Positions 17,369-27,032 are shown, numbered from the stretch's first letter. The stretch: 64,000 bases of DNA from Collinsella sp. AF20-14LB (GCF_003459505.1 NZ_QRWD01000003.1:62001-126000); one strand, 5' to 3'. Numbers and translations: made by a program. Notes: generated from the letters alone by a model not told the origin.

Positions 17369-18267
17369 TACAGCACGCCTCCGATCATCAGCAACAGCTG
17401 CGCGGTGATGCAGCCGAAGATAAGCGAATCGCTACGATCGAGCATTCCGCCGTGGCCCGGGATAAGGTTGCCGGAATCTTTGACGCCCACACCGCGCTTG
17501 ATGCGCGACTCGATAAGGTCGCCGATAACGCCCAGAATGGACACGACCACGCCGCACAGCAGCGCATAGGGCAGGCTGAGCTTGTAGAAGTGCGTCGCCC
17601 ACAGGATGAGCCAAATCAAAACCGAGCCCAAGATGCCGCCGGCAAACCCCTCCCAGCTCTTTTTGGGAGAGATCTTGGGAACCATCTTGTGCTTGCCGAT
17701 ACGGCTGCCCACGATGTAGGCAAACGAATCGGAGACCCAAAGGGACGCGCAAACGCCCACTGAAAGCAGGGCGCCGGCAAAACCGGGCACGGCATCGCGC
17801 AGCAGCACGATAGCCGACAGCATAAAGCCAGTGTAGATGGGACCCATGAGCGTCACGGCCACATCAGAGATGCGGGTACGCGGCGACCAGACATACCAAA
17901 TGCCCACAGCGAGCATCAAGGCAAAAAGCAGGGCATTCAGCAACATCGAATCGCCCAACGCCGACAGCGGAAAGACTACGGCGGCAGCGATACCCATGCG
18001 CTCGTTAGCCATCTTGCCATCGAGCCTTGTCATACGGAAAAACTCATAGCAGCACAGACCGCTCATGACGGAAACAAAGATGGCCGTGGGCACGATACCC
18101 AAAACCAGGCACAGGATAAAGACAACGGCGTAGACGATACCGGCGGCGGCACGGGTAATAAAGCCCGCCAGCCACGAACCGGTGCCGCTCTTCGCTGCAG
18201 GCGCTCCCGCGGTGGCAGCTTTGCGCGCAGGCGTCTTGGGAGCAGATGCCTTGGGACGATCGGACAC
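17368..18267 (-). CDS. cdsA: Phosphatidate cytidylyltransferase
   Basis: Integral membrane enzyme making CDP-diacylglycerol from phosphatidate and CTP. It has a basic, alanine/proline-rich cytosolic N-terminus of about 35 residues, seven or eight membrane segments, and the CTP-transferase signature spread over SPKKSWEGFAGG, GDLIESRIKRGVGVKDSG and LIPGHGGMLDRSDS. GTG 18267 is seven bases after GGAGG. It starts three bases before the end of uppS. Confidence 0.96.
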   Translation of the reverse strand: MSDRPKASAPKTPARKAATAGAPAAKSGTGSWLAGFITRAAAGIVYAVVFILCLVLGIVPTAIFVSVMSGLCCYEFFRMTRLDGKMANERMGIAAAVVFPLSALGDSMLLNALLFALMLAVGIWYVWSPRTRISDVAVTLMGPIYTGFMLSAIVLLRDAVPGFAGALLSVGVCASLWVSDSFAYIVGSRIGKHKMVPKISPKKSWEGFAGGILGSVLIWLILWATHFYKLSLPYALLCGVVVSILGVIGDLIESRIKRGVGVKDSGNLIPGHGGMLDRSDSLIFGCITAQLLLMIGGVL

Positions 18268-18269
18268 GA

Positions 18270-19064
18270 TTAAGCCTCCTCGGTCTTGCTCAGTCCACCA
18301 AACCTACGGTCACGGCCCTGATAGGCCAAAATGGCGTCGACAAGGCCCCAACGATCAAAGTCGGGCCAATAGGTATCGGTGACGTAGAATTCGGAATAAG
18401 CCACCTGCCACAACAGATAGTTCGAAAGGCGCAGCTCACCTGAGGTGCGAATCACAAGCTCAGGATCGGGAAGGCCGGCGGTATAGAGGTGGGAAGCCAC
18501 CATGTCGTCATCAATTGCGGCAGGATCGATCTTACCGGCGGCAGCGTCGAGTGCAATCTGACGGACAGCGCGGGTGATCTCGGCACGGGCACCGTAGTTA
18601 ACGGCCAGCGCCAGCGTCATACCGGTGTGATCGGCGCACTCGGCAAGACCGCGCTCAAAAACGTCGCGAGTCTTCTTGGGCAGCGCGGAAATGTCACCCA
18701 AAAAGACTACGCGCACATTTTCGCGCTTCAGAAGCGGCAGCTCGTCGATAAACGTCTTGGCAAACAGGTGCATCAAGACGTTGACTTCGTGCTGCGGTCG
18801 ATTCCAGTTTTCGGTCGAAAATGCATAGGCCGAAAGCACGTCGACGCCCAGGCGCACGCAGGCGGTAATGATCTCGCGCAGCGAGACGATACCCGCCTTG
18901 TGGCCCTCGGTGCGTGCAAGACCGCGCGACGTGGCCCAACGACCGTTGCCGTCCATGATGCACGAGATATGGTGCGGAATGTTATTGAGGTCAAGGTCGG
19001 AAAAACCGACGCCCGCAGGGGCGTCGGCAAAGTACTCGACCAGTTTATGCTCGTCGTATTGCAC
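18270..19064 (-). CDS. uppS: Isoprenyl (undecaprenyl) diphosphate synthase, cis type
   Basis: Extends farnesyl diphosphate to the C50-C55 lipid carrier for cell wall synthesis. It has the CIMDGNGRWA motif with catalytic D38, SAYAFSTENWNRP, and the C-terminal RTSGELRLSNYLLWQ and YWPDF motifs. 264 residues. GTG 19064 lies one base beyond the frr stop, with GGAG in the end of frr. The family includes shorter- and longer-chain synthases; the neighbourhood (frr, cdsA) supports the housekeeping role. Confidence 0.95.
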   Translation of the reverse strand: MQYDEHKLVEYFADAPAGVGFSDLDLNNIPHHISCIMDGNGRWATSRGLARTEGHKAGIVSLREIITACVRLGVDVLSAYAFSTENWNRPQHEVNVLMHLFAKTFIDELPLLKRENVRVVFLGDISALPKKTRDVFERGLAECADHTGMTLALAVNYGARAEITRAVRQIALDAAAGKIDPAAIDDDMVASHLYTAGLPDPELVIRTSGELRLSNYLLWQVAYSEFYVTDTYWPDFDRWGLVDAILAYQGRDRRFGGLSKTEEA

Positions 19065-19065
19065 C

Positions 19066-19602
19066 TTAGATCTCCATGACCTCGGCTTCTTTTTCCTTCA
19101 GAAGCTCCTCGACCTTGGCGACATACTCATCGGTATGCTTCTGGACCTTGGCCTGCTCGCGACGGACATCGTCCTCGGTGAGCTCCTCATCGCGCTCGAG
19201 CTTGTTGTTGAAGTCGCGACGGATGTTACGGATAGACACCTTGGCCTGCTCGGCGTACTCGCGGCACTCCTTGACGAGTTCGCGACGGCGCTCCTCAGTG
19301 GGGGCCGGGAACGGAAGACGAACGACGGTGCCATCGGAGTTGGGGGTAATGCCCAGATCGGAAGCGCCGATGGCCTTGACGATAGCGTTGATGAGCGCCT
19401 TGTCCCACGGCTCGATGAGCAGCATGTGAGCCTCGGGGGTCTTGACGGCGGCAACCTGCGTGACCGGCGTGGGAACACCGTAATAATCAACGGTGATGTC
19501 GGACAGAATGTTGGCGTTGGCGCGACCGGTACGGACCTTGGAGAAGTTATGCTTGAGGGACTCGAGCGACTTGTCCATATGGGCGGTGATGTTCTCTGCC
19601 AT
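19066..19602 (-). CDS. frr: Ribosome recycling factor
   Basis: Splits post-termination ribosomes together with EF-G. 178 residues, close to the usual 185, with KVRTGRANANIL at the first helix, the domain II PTPVTQVA...ITPNSDG region and a C-terminal charged long helix. ATG 19602 follows CAGGAGGATTAAGC. Tightly placed after pyrH (2-base gap), as in most bacteria. Confidence 0.97.
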   Translation of the reverse strand: MAENITAHMDKSLESLKHNFSKVRTGRANANILSDITVDYYGVPTPVTQVAAVKTPEAHMLLIEPWDKALINAIVKAIGASDLGITPNSDGTVVRLPFPAPTEERRRELVKECREYAEQAKVSIRNIRRDFNNKLERDEELTEDDVRREQAKVQKHTDEYVAKVEELLKEKEAEVMEI

Positions 19603-19604
19603 GC

Positions 19605-20327
19605 TTAATCCTCCTGATAGACGAGCGTGCCGACGGGCTCACCCGCGAGCGCGCGCTTGACGGTGTCCTCGCCATCGATGTTGAGGACCAAAATAGGCAT
19701 ACGGTTATCCTGGCACAGGGCCGTAGCTGTGGAATCCATAACCTGCAGACCGCGGACGAGAACCTCGTGATAGGTAATCTTGTCAAAACGGACGGCATCG
19801 GCGCACTTGACGGGATCCTTGTCGTAGATGCCGTCAACCTTGGTGGCTTTAATCAGAATCTCGGCGCCGATCTCGCACGCACGAAGAGCCGCGGCGGTGT
19901 CGGTCGTAAAGTACGGATTGCCCGAACCGGCAGCGAAGATGACGACGTTGCCCTTGGACAGATGGTTGATAGCGCGGCGACGAATATAGGGCTCGCAGAT
20001 CTCGTTCATCTGGATAGCGCTCATCACGCGGCAAGGAACATCGTTGTGCTCGAAGGCATCCTGCAGGGCGAGCGCGTTCATAACGGTTGCCAGCATCCCC
20101 ATGTAGTCGGCCTGAGCACGCTCCATGCCACCGGCAGCGCCTGCCATGCCGCGGAAAATATTGCCGCCGCCGACAACGACGCCGACCTCATGGCCAACGG
20201 CGAGCAGCTCCTTGACCTGCTTGGCAAGATGATCGGTAACCTTGGGGTCGATGCCATATTGGCCGTCGCCCATCAGTGCTTCGCCGGAAAGCTTAAGAAG
20301 CACGCGTTTATATCGGATGTCGGACAA
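19605..20327 (-). CDS. pyrH: UMP kinase
   Basis: Amino-acid-kinase-fold enzyme making UDP from UMP; a hexamer usually activated by GTP and inhibited by UTP. 240 residues with KLSGEALMG at the N-terminus, [26 protein letters not shown] and a C-terminal LVYQED. The start is TTG 20327, with AAAGGAGGATCGCT upstream; no ATG fits. tsf precedes it across a terminator, so pyrH-frr-uppS may depend partly on readthrough or an unseen promoter. Confidence 0.96.
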   Translation of the reverse strand: MSDIRYKRVLLKLSGEALMGDGQYGIDPKVTDHLAKQVKELLAVGHEVGVVVGGGNIFRGMAGAAGGMERAQADYMGMLATVMNALALQDAFEHNDVPCRVMSAIQMNEICEPYIRRRAINHLSKGNVVIFAAGSGNPYFTTDTAAALRACEIGAEILIKATKVDGIYDKDPVKCADAVRFDKITYHEVLVRGLQVMDSTATALCQDNRMPILVLNIDGEDTVKRALAGEPVGTLVYQED

Positions 20328-20385
20328 AGCGATCCTCCTTTAATTAGACTCTCAATATGATATCAAAGGCTCTGATAAGAGCCAT

Positions 20386-20421
20386 GAAAAAGCAGGCTGT
20401 GAGTAAAACCCACAGCCTGCT
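20386..20421 (-). terminator. Terminator between tsf and pyrH
   Basis: Minus strand AGCAGGCTGTG - GGTTTTACT - CACAGCCTGCT, then TTTTTC. Perfect eleven-pair stem. It separates rpsB-tsf from pyrH-frr and onward. Confidence 0.88.
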
Positions 20422-20444
20422 CATTACCAGCTACAAGAGCTTAT

Positions 20445-21314
20445 TTACTCGCCACGGACCAGACGGTCAAAGGCAACGACGGTAATGGTGTCGCCGAGCT
20501 CCTTGGAGACCTGCTCAGCGTACTTCTTGATGGTGAGGGAGCTGTCCTTGATGAACTCCTGCTCGGTGAGCACGGACTGCTTGTAGAACTTCTCCAGACG
20601 GCCAACAGCCATCTTCTCCTGGATAGCCTCGGGCTTGCCGGACTCGGCAGCCTGGGCCATGTAGATCTGCTTCTCGTGCTCGACGGTCTCGGCCGGAACC
20701 TGATCGCGGGTAGCGCAGATCGGGGCGACGGCGGCAACCTGAAGGGCAACGTCGTGAGCGAAGGTCTTGAAGGACTCAGCCTGAGCGGTCTCGGCCTTCT
20801 CGAAGGCGAACTCGACGAGGACGCCGATCTTACCACCCATGTGGATGTAAGAAGCGAGCGCGCCGTTCTCGGCCTTGCGGGCAGCGAAGCGGGAGATCTT
20901 CATGTTCTCGCCCATGATGTGAATCATCTCGGTGAGCTCGGAGGAAACGGTCTCCTCGCCCATCGGCTTCTCGAGCAGAGCGTCGACGTCAGCAGGCTCG
21001 GTGGTAGCGACAACCTCAGCGACCTTAGAAGCAAAGCCGGTGAACTTGGCGTTGGAGCCAACGAAGTCGGTCTCGCAGGAGAGCTCGAGCAGAGCGCCGG
21101 TCTTGCCATCCTCGGAGACGAACGCGGCTACAGCGCCCTCGTTGGTCTCGCGGCCAGCCTTCTTGGCAGCCTTGGCGAGGCCGTTCTTGCGCAGAACGTC
21201 GACAGCGGCGTCCATGTCGCCGTCAGCCTCGACGAGAGCCTTCTTGCACTCCATCATCGGGGAGTCGGTCATCTCGCGGAGCTGCTTGACCATAGCGGCG
21301 GTAATCTGGGCCAT
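20445..21314 (-). CDS. tsf: Translation elongation factor Ts
   Basis: Nucleotide exchange factor for EF-Tu. Starts with AQITAAMVKQLREMTDSPMM, the UBA-like domain, and carries CKKALVEADGDMDAAVD and the EF-Tu contact SCETDFV. 289 residues. ATG 21314 follows AAAGGAACCACA; an upstream ATG lacks that spacing. Located after rpsB in the conserved order, ending in a strong terminator. Confidence 0.97.
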   Translation of the reverse strand: MAQITAAMVKQLREMTDSPMMECKKALVEADGDMDAAVDVLRKNGLAKAAKKAGRETNEGAVAAFVSEDGKTGALLELSCETDFVGSNAKFTGFASKVAEVVATTEPADVDALLEKPMGEETVSSELTEMIHIMGENMKISRFAARKAENGALASYIHMGGKIGVLVEFAFEKAETAQAESFKTFAHDVALQVAAVAPICATRDQVPAETVEHEKQIYMAQAAESGKPEAIQEKMAVGRLEKFYKQSVLTEQEFIKDSSLTIKKYAEQVSKELGDTITVVAFDRLVRGE

Positions 21315-21359
21315 TGTGGTTCCTTTCAAAGAGATGAAAAAGAATTAACTAAGACTGAT

Positions 21360-22088
21360 TTACTCGGCCTTGGGCTCAGCGGCCATCTCGGCCTCGGAGA
21401 CCTGCTCCTTGCCGGAGCCAGCGAGGCAGGCGTCAGCCATGAGCTCGCACATAAGGGTGACAGCAGAGATAGCGTCATCGTTGCAGGGGATGCCGTACTC
21501 GACCTCGTCGGGATCGGAGTTGGTGTCGATCAGAGCGACGACGGGGATGTTCAGGCGCTGAGCCTCCTTGATGGCGTTCTCCTCGCGCTTAGTGTCGATG
21601 ACGAAGAGAGCCTGGGGCAGACCCTTCATGTCGCGGGCGCCACCGAGGTTGGTCTGGAGCTTGGTGAGCTCCTTGCCGAGCACAGCCTGCTCCTTCTTGG
21701 GGAGCACTGCCATGCGGCCGTCCTCGACCATGGCCTCGAGCTCCTCCATGCGGTTGATGCGGGAGCGGATGGTGACGAAGTTGGTCAGCATACCGCCGAG
21801 CCAACGCTGGTTGATGTAGGGCATATTAGCGCGCTCAGCAGCGTTCTTGACGGCCTCCTGAGCCTGCTTCTTGGTGCCGACGAACAGCACGTTGCCACCC
21901 TTGGCGACGTTCTTGACGAAGGTGTAGGCCTGGTCGGCGTCGAGGATGGTCTGCTTGAGGTCGAGGATGTAGATGCCGTTGCGCTCACCGAAGATGAACG
22001 GCTTCATCTTGGGGTTCCAGCGACGGGTCTGGTGACCGAAGTGGCAGCCGGCCTCGAGCAGGGTGCGGATATTAATCTTGGTAGCCAT
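21360..22088 (-). CDS. rpsB: Small-subunit ribosomal protein uS2
   Basis: 242 residues with the family signature [42 protein letters not shown] and [12 protein letters not shown]. Acidic, alanine/glutamate-rich C-terminal tail. ATG 22088 follows GGAGGTTTAAC. First gene of the rpsB-tsf transcript, with a good promoter about 150 bases upstream and a long leader, where S2 autoregulation commonly acts. Confidence 0.97.
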   Translation of the reverse strand: MATKINIRTLLEAGCHFGHQTRRWNPKMKPFIFGERNGIYILDLKQTILDADQAYTFVKNVAKGGNVLFVGTKKQAQEAVKNAAERANMPYINQRWLGGMLTNFVTIRSRINRMEELEAMVEDGRMAVLPKKEQAVLGKELTKLQTNLGGARDMKGLPQALFVIDTKREENAIKEAQRLNIPVVALIDTNSDPDEVEYGIPCNDDAISAVTLMCELMADACLAGSGKEQVSEAEMAAEPKAE

Positions 22089-22229
22089 GTTAAACCTCCT
22101 GTGGTTTGCCTCCGCGCGGGGTCATCCTCCAAAACCAACCCGGACATGTGCTACCAAAGCCCGGGCACCACGGTATGAAGTAGCCGCGCGTGCGTGATAA
22201 AAACATGTTGCCGTGAAGCAACCCGATGA

Positions 22230-22258
22230 ATGATAGCAGGAATGCATCTTCGTGCCAA
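22230..22258 (-). promoter_or_regulatory. rpsB promoter
   Basis: Minus strand TTGGCA (22258-22253), 17-base spacer, TATCAT (22235-22230); both boxes match five of six. Start of transcription near 22223 gives a leader of about 135 bases. The leader holds a small GTTGC-GCAAC hairpin followed by GTTTTTATC and a CCCGG-CCGGG pair, possible S2-control structures. Confidence 0.7.
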
Positions 22259-22307
22259 CCCGCAATCAAAACCACACACCTGAGTGCGGCGCGGGACGTC
22301 CCAGCCA

Positions 22308-23228
22308 CTATTCGCCTCGGGGATGGGCTTGAGCCACGGCACGTTTGAGCCGATCGGGCGTGAGGTGCGTGTAGATCTGCGTCGTGGACAGGCTCGCATG
22401 ACCCAGCAGCTCTTGAACCGAGCGCAGGTCCGCACCGCCCTCGAGCAAGTCGGTCGCAAAGGTATGGCGCATCGCATGCGGGGCGATGTCGGCCGGAATG
22501 CCGGCGAGTGTCGCCAGAGTATGGAACCGCCGCCTGAGCATGGCGGCACTCATGCGATTACCGCGCGCCGATATAAGCAGCGGATGCGGCCCGGTAGTGG
22601 GGTCACGGCGCTTTGCCTGAGCGAGCAACTCCGGCCGCCCCTCCTCAATATAGAGACGCGTCGCCTCGAGCGCGCGACGATACAGAGGGACGATACGTTC
22701 TTTGCTCCCCTTGCCCCACAGGCGCAGCGTGCGTTCGGACCACACAATGGACTCCACATTGAGTGCTGCGAGCTCAGAGATACGGGCGCCCGAGGCATAG
22801 AGCAGCTCGAGCATCGCCGCATCGCGCAGTCCCGCGGGTGTTGAGGTATCAGGCGTCTTGAGCAGCGCCTCCACCTGTTGGGTCGTCAGCACACCGGGTA
22901 GATCGCGCGGGAGCTTGGGCGAGGAAATTGCCGAGACCACATCGCCCTCCACGACCCCCTCGGCAGCCATCCACCGATAGAGCGAGCGAATGGCAGACAG
23001 GTGTGCCGCAAGCGTTCGGGGAGCCACCTGCTCACGCGAAAGTTCGGCAAGATAGCGACGAATGGTGCGCACGTCGGCAGCGAAAGCATCTATATCCTCA
23101 CGCTCGCACCAGGCAGCAAAACGCTCCAGCCTCGAGCCATAGGCCGTCACCGTGTTGGGAGAAAGTCCCTCGACACGTGAGATATAGGCGATAAACGAGT
23201 CGACGGTGTCGTACAGGTCAAAGGCTAT
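22308..23228 (-). CDS. xerC: Tyrosine recombinase XerC, probable AUA start
   Basis: Chromosome-dimer resolving recombinase acting at dif. The catalytic domain has ARISELAALN (Arg), WGKGSKER (Lys), HAMRHTF (His-Arg), LLGHASLSTTQIYTH (His and the nucleophile Tyr). The N-terminal SAM-like domain reads DSFIAYISRVEGLSPNTV and continues in frame upstream of the first ATG/GTG (GTG 23150), so the gene must start earlier. The best-placed codon is ATA 23228, nine bases after GGAGG and overlapping the trmFO stop as ATAG; CTG 23216 is the other option. Order trmFO-xerC matches Bacillus trmFO-codV. Confidence 0.88.
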   Translation of the reverse strand: MAFDLYDTVDSFIAYISRVEGLSPNTVTAYGSRLERFAAWCEREDIDAFAADVRTIRRYLAELSREQVAPRTLAAHLSAIRSLYRWMAAEGVVEGDVVSAISSPKLPRDLPGVLTTQQVEALLKTPDTSTPAGLRDAAMLELLYASGARISELAALNVESIVWSERTLRLWGKGSKERIVPLYRRALEATRLYIEEGRPELLAQAKRRDPTTGPHPLLISARGNRMSAAMLRRRFHTLATLAGIPADIAPHAMRHTFATDLLEGGADLRSVQELLGHASLSTTQIYTHLTPDRLKRAVAQAHPRGE

Positions 23229-24562
23229 GACCGGTCGCCTCCAAACAAATCGGGGCGAGTGGCCAGATAGGCATCAAGGGCCTCGAGCGCACGGTCCGCA
23301 TAGGCCTGGTAGCGGTCGCGCTTGCTGCGGCGCTTACCATCCTCGAGTGGCGGCACCAGGCCAAAGTTGACATGCATAGGCTGATAGCCCACGGTGGCAG
23401 GATCGGTCGCATAGCCCACGAGCGCACCCAGGGCGCCCACACGCGGCAGCTCGACGCCCGCGGCACCGATAGCCTCGGCATAGGTGTTGAGCGCCGCGAG
23501 CAGACCCGTCGCCACGGCTTCCATGTACCCCTCGGTGCCGGTGATCTGACCGGCCAGGCGCACGCCGGTGCCGGGCACGGCAAAGGTGCCATCGAGCACG
23601 TGCGGGGCGTCGACAAAGGTATTACGGTGCATGACACCGTAGCGGAAGAACTCAGCGTTCTCCAGGCCCGGCACCATATGGAAGACGCGCTTCTGCTCGC
23701 CAAAGGTCAAGTTGGTCTGGAAGCCCACCAGGTTATAGGCGGTCTTCTCCTTATTCTCGGCACGCAGCTGAATCGCCGCCCAGGGACGACGACCGGTTCG
23801 CGGATCGGTGAGGCCGACAGGCTTCATGGCGCCAAAGCGAATGGCGTCCTTGCCGGTGCGCGCAACTTCCTCGGCAGGCTGGCAGGCCTGGAACAGATCG
23901 CCGCCCTCAAAGTCCTTGAGCACCACGCGGTCGGCCGTGGTAAGCGCCTCGATAAAGCCCTCGTACTCCTCCTTATTGAGCGGAGCGTTGAGATAGTCGC
24001 CGCTCCCCTGCTCCTCGTAGCGCGACTGCGAGAACAGCACGTCCATATCGAGCGTGGAGGCATCGACGATCGGCGCCGCGGCATCGAAGAACGCAAGGGC
24101 GTCGCCACCGACGAGCTTCATGACCTCTTCGCTCAGCGCCGGCGAGCACAAGGGGCCGGCGGCAATGACCACGTGACCTTCGGGAATCTGCGTGACCTCG
24201 CCGTGAATGATCTCGATATTGGGACGGGCGGCAACCTCGGCCTCGACAAACTCGGAAAACTTGACGCGGTCGACCGCCAAGGCGCCACCGGCGGGAACAG
24301 CCGCGCGATGGGCGCAATCGAGCAGGACTGAACCCATGCGCTCAAGCTCGGCCTTCAGCAATCCAGCCGCGGAATCCGGACGGGTCGACTTAAACGAATT
24401 GGAACAGACGAGCTCTGCCAGGTGATCGGTATGGTGGGCCGGGGAGCTAACCTGGGGGCGCATCTCGCACAGCCTTACGGCGAACCCGCGATCTGCCAGC
24501 TGAATCGCGCACTCCGAACCCGCCAGACCGCCACCGATAACCGTCACCTGATCAAACAGCAT
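23225..24562 (-). CDS. trmFO: Methylenetetrahydrofolate-tRNA (uracil-5-) methyltransferase, FAD dependent
   Basis: Makes 5-methyluridine 54 in the tRNA T-loop using methylene-THF and FADH2. The N-terminal FAD motif VIGGGLAGSECAIQLADRG is followed by LCEMRP, the family-specific ELVCSNSFKS, HRNTFVDAPHVL and GQITGTEGYMEA. 445 residues. ATG 24562 lies nine bases after AAAGG. In Firmicutes the neighbours are dprA, topA and codV; here dprA is directly upstream and topA is absent. Confidence 0.96.
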   Translation of the reverse strand: MLFDQVTVIGGGLAGSECAIQLADRGFAVRLCEMRPQVSSPAHHTDHLAELVCSNSFKSTRPDSAAGLLKAELERMGSVLLDCAHRAAVPAGGALAVDRVKFSEFVEAEVAARPNIEIIHGEVTQIPEGHVVIAAGPLCSPALSEEVMKLVGGDALAFFDAAAPIVDASTLDMDVLFSQSRYEEQGSGDYLNAPLNKEEYEGFIEALTTADRVVLKDFEGGDLFQACQPAEEVARTGKDAIRFGAMKPVGLTDPRTGRRPWAAIQLRAENKEKTAYNLVGFQTNLTFGEQKRVFHMVPGLENAEFFRYGVMHRNTFVDAPHVLDGTFAVPGTGVRLAGQITGTEGYMEAVATGLLAALNTYAEAIGAAGVELPRVGALGALVGYATDPATVGYQPMHVNFGLVPPLEDGKRRSKRDRYQAYADRALEALDAYLATRPDLFGGDRS

Positions 24563-24576
24563 CTGCAAACACCTTT

Positions 24577-25512
24577 CTAATTGACATGTTTTCCATTGTG
24601 ACCGAAGGGTGTCTGAGCGTGAAGGGCAAACTTGGAGGGCGCATACCTTCCATCCATCATGCGCTCGATAAGACCATCGAGCTCAAGCGAACCCAGGAGT
24701 TTGAGTACGCCGACGGCATCGAGCGAGACGAGCGCCGCGATGTCGTCGACCTTGAGCGGAGAGGCTATGAGCGCATGCATCACGGTCTGCTGTGTTTGAT
24801 CCAGGTCGGCAATGCCGGGAGCATCGGGGCGCGAGTAGCGCAGGGTGCCGTAGATGCGTGAAATAGCCATCTCGATAGATTCCTCGTCGATGATGCAGCA
24901 GGCACCGTTCGCAATGAGGTAATTCGTGCCACGCGACTCGGGCGATAGGATCGACCCTGGCACGGCAAGAAGTTCTCGCCCCAAATCCATAGCAGCCTCG
25001 GCTGTAGAAAACGTCCCGGAAGGCATACCCGCCTCGGATACAAAGAGGGCTTGCGACAGGGCCGCGATTACGCGATTGCGGCGCGGAAAGGCAAACTTGC
25101 GCGGACCCATGCCCCACGGAGAGATCGACACGACCGCGCTACCCGTATCGAGCGTGCGCGTAATAAGCCCCGCGCTCGAACGCGGGTAGACCACGTCGGC
25201 GCCCGTCCCCAGCACCACGACGTGTTTGCCGCCGGCATTGACCGCAGCCCAACCCGAGGCCTGGTCACAACCGACCGCGCCGCCCGAAACTACCGTCACG
25301 CCCGCCTCGACCGCAACCTTTGCCGCAAGCTCTGCCACGGCAAGACCATACGGAGAGGCCTTGCGCGCGCCGATGATGGAGAGCGCGGGCGTCGAAAGCA
25401 CCTCGGGGTTGCCGCGCACATAGAGTGTCTGGGGTACATCAGAAAGCTCCAAAACGGTCTCGGGATACAACGCGTCACCTGGATGCAGCTCGAAGGTCCC
25501 CTCGGCCATCAT
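24577..25512 (-). CDS. dprA: DNA-processing protein DprA
   Basis: Binds incoming single-stranded DNA and loads RecA during transformation. The Rossmann-like core shows YPETVLELSDVPQTLYVRG, IIGARKASPYG, VVSGGAVGCDQASGWAA, VVVLGTGADVVYP and FPRRNRVIAALS; a C-terminal winged-helix-like domain follows. 311 residues. ATG 25512 overlaps the comM stop as ATGA, with GGAGGGACC before it. Grouped with comM and yraN, as in many competent and non-competent bacteria; competence is not proven. Confidence 0.95.
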   Translation of the reverse strand: MMAEGTFELHPGDALYPETVLELSDVPQTLYVRGNPEVLSTPALSIIGARKASPYGLAVAELAAKVAVEAGVTVVSGGAVGCDQASGWAAVNAGGKHVVVLGTGADVVYPRSSAGLITRTLDTGSAVVSISPWGMGPRKFAFPRRNRVIAALSQALFVSEAGMPSGTFSTAEAAMDLGRELLAVPGSILSPESRGTNYLIANGACCIIDEESIEMAISRIYGTLRYSRPDAPGIADLDQTQQTVMHALIASPLKVDDIAALVSLDAVGVLKLLGSLELDGLIERMMDGRYAPSKFALHAQTPFGHNGKHVN

Positions 25513-27032
25513 TGGTCCCTCCTTCCCTGGTACATCGCCGCCTCGAGCACGTGGTCCTGCGTCACTTGCTCGCTCTCGGCGACGTCGGCGATGGTACGCG
25601 CGATACGCACCAGGCGCACGATGCCGCGGCCCGTGAGATGCGTGCGCTTCGACAGGCCGAGCACACACTTCTCCGCCGCATCATCGAGCTCAAAGGTCGA
25701 AACGACGCCGTCAATGGACCGTGTCTCGTCATCCTCGGCCTCGGCATCAGCATCGTCCATACGGGATTCGCGCCAAGCGCGAAAAGCGCGACCGCGCACA
25801 ACGTAGTCACGTAACTCAGCTGACGACATACCCTCCGCGCCCTCGATAATCACCTGAGGGTCGGGACGGGTCACATCGATCATCATGTCGATACGGTCGG
25901 CCAAAGGACCGCGCAGTTTAGACCGATAGCGCTCGACCATCGCCGCCGAGCAGCGACACGGTACCTCACGATCGCCCAAAAAGCCGCAGGGGCAGGGATT
26001 GCTCGCAGCCAGCAGCTGAAAGCGCGACGGGAAGGTAAAAGCCCCGTCGACGCGTACGATCCTGACGTAGCCGCGTTCGATGGGCTGACGCAGCGTCTGC
26101 AGCACACCCGTGGGAAACTCAGCAAGCTCGTCCAAAAAGAGCACGCCGCCATGAGCAAGGCTGATCTCACCCGGGTGCACCGGGCGCCCACCGCCGATAA
26201 GACCTGCGGTCGAAATACTGTGATGGGGACTGCGGAAGGGCCGGTGCCCTGCCAACAAGCCATCAATGTTCTCACCCAAAACCGAATGGATGCACAGCGC
26301 CTCCTGTTGATCCTCAACGGAAAGCTCGGGCAGGATGCCGGTCATACGACGCGCGAGCATCGTCTTGCCCGATCCCGGGGACCCGATCATGAGCAAGCCG
26401 AGTTCTCCTGCCGCCGCAAGCGCCATGCCGCGCTTGGCGACCTCCTGCCCCAGTACGTCGGCATAGTCGAGCTCGGGCTCAAAGGTCGCCTCGAGCACTT
26501 CAGAATCCAAGTAGTGCCGCGCGGCATCGCCCATGCCATGGGCAAGCTGAGACAAATGATCGATGAATCCACAATCCACGCCCGCAAGCGGCACATGCTG
26601 ATCGGACCTGCCGGCGATAAAGGACAGCCCCATATCACGCGCCAATAGCTGAAACGCCACCTCGCCCTTGACAGGAAGCACCGTACCGTCCAAGCCAAGC
26701 TCACCAGCGATAAGACAACGATCGAGGTTGTCGCGGGGAATCTGACCATCGGCCGCCAATACCGCGATGGCGATGGGCAGATCAAAGCCGCTACCGGTCT
26801 TGCGAATATCGCCAGGCGCCAGATTGACCGTAATGCCCGAGCGCGGGATCTCGAACCCGGCGGAGCGCATCGCGCAGCGAATACGACCGCGTGACTCCAT
26901 CACCTCCATGCTCGGAATGCCGAGCATCTGGATGCCCGGAACGCCACCGGCAAGCGAGACCTCGACCGTGACGTGAATCGCCTCGACGCCGCGGATGCAG
27001 GCCGCGTGAACGGCAAACGTCTCGAACGCCAT
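25509..27032 (-). CDS. comM: YifB/ComM-family Mg-chelatase-like AAA ATPase
   Basis: Hexameric helicase that promotes branch migration during integration of transformed DNA in known relatives. The N-terminal Lon-protease-like domain (about 1-170) has VSLAGGVPGIQMLGIP and GSGFDLPIA; the AAA domain has Walker A GSPGSGKT, HRPFRSPHHSIS, GVLFLDELAEF (Walker B) and SNPCPCGFLGD with zinc-type cysteines; the C-terminus is ISTAND-like. 507 residues. ATG 27032 shares one base with the yraN stop (TGATG). Confidence 0.94.
   Translation of the reverse strand: MAFETFAVHAACIRGVEAIHVTVEVSLAGGVPGIQMLGIPSMEVMESRGRIRCAMRSAGFEIPRSGITVNLAPGDIRKTGSGFDLPIAIAVLAADGQIPRDNLDRCLIAGELGLDGTVLPVKGEVAFQLLARDMGLSFIAGRSDQHVPLAGVDCGFIDHLSQLAHGMGDAARHYLDSEVLEATFEPELDYADVLGQEVAKRGMALAAAGELGLLMIGSPGSGKTMLARRMTGILPELSVEDQQEALCIHSVLGENIDGLLAGHRPFRSPHHSISTAGLIGGGRPVHPGEISLAHGGVLFLDELAEFPTGVLQTLRQPIERGYVRIVRVDGAFTFPSRFQLLAASNPCPCGFLGDREVPCRCSAAMVERYRSKLRGPLADRIDMMIDVTRPDPQVIIEGAEGMSSAELRDYVVRGRAFRAWRESRMDDADAEAEDDETRSIDGVVSTFELDDAAEKCVLGLSKRTHLTGRGIVRLVRIARTIADVAESEQVTQDHVLEAAMYQGRRDQ

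Noticed and set aside
22308..23228. Phage or mobile-element integrase
   Set aside because: Position between trmFO and rpsB, size and motifs match chromosomal XerC; no attachment repeats or phage genes nearby.
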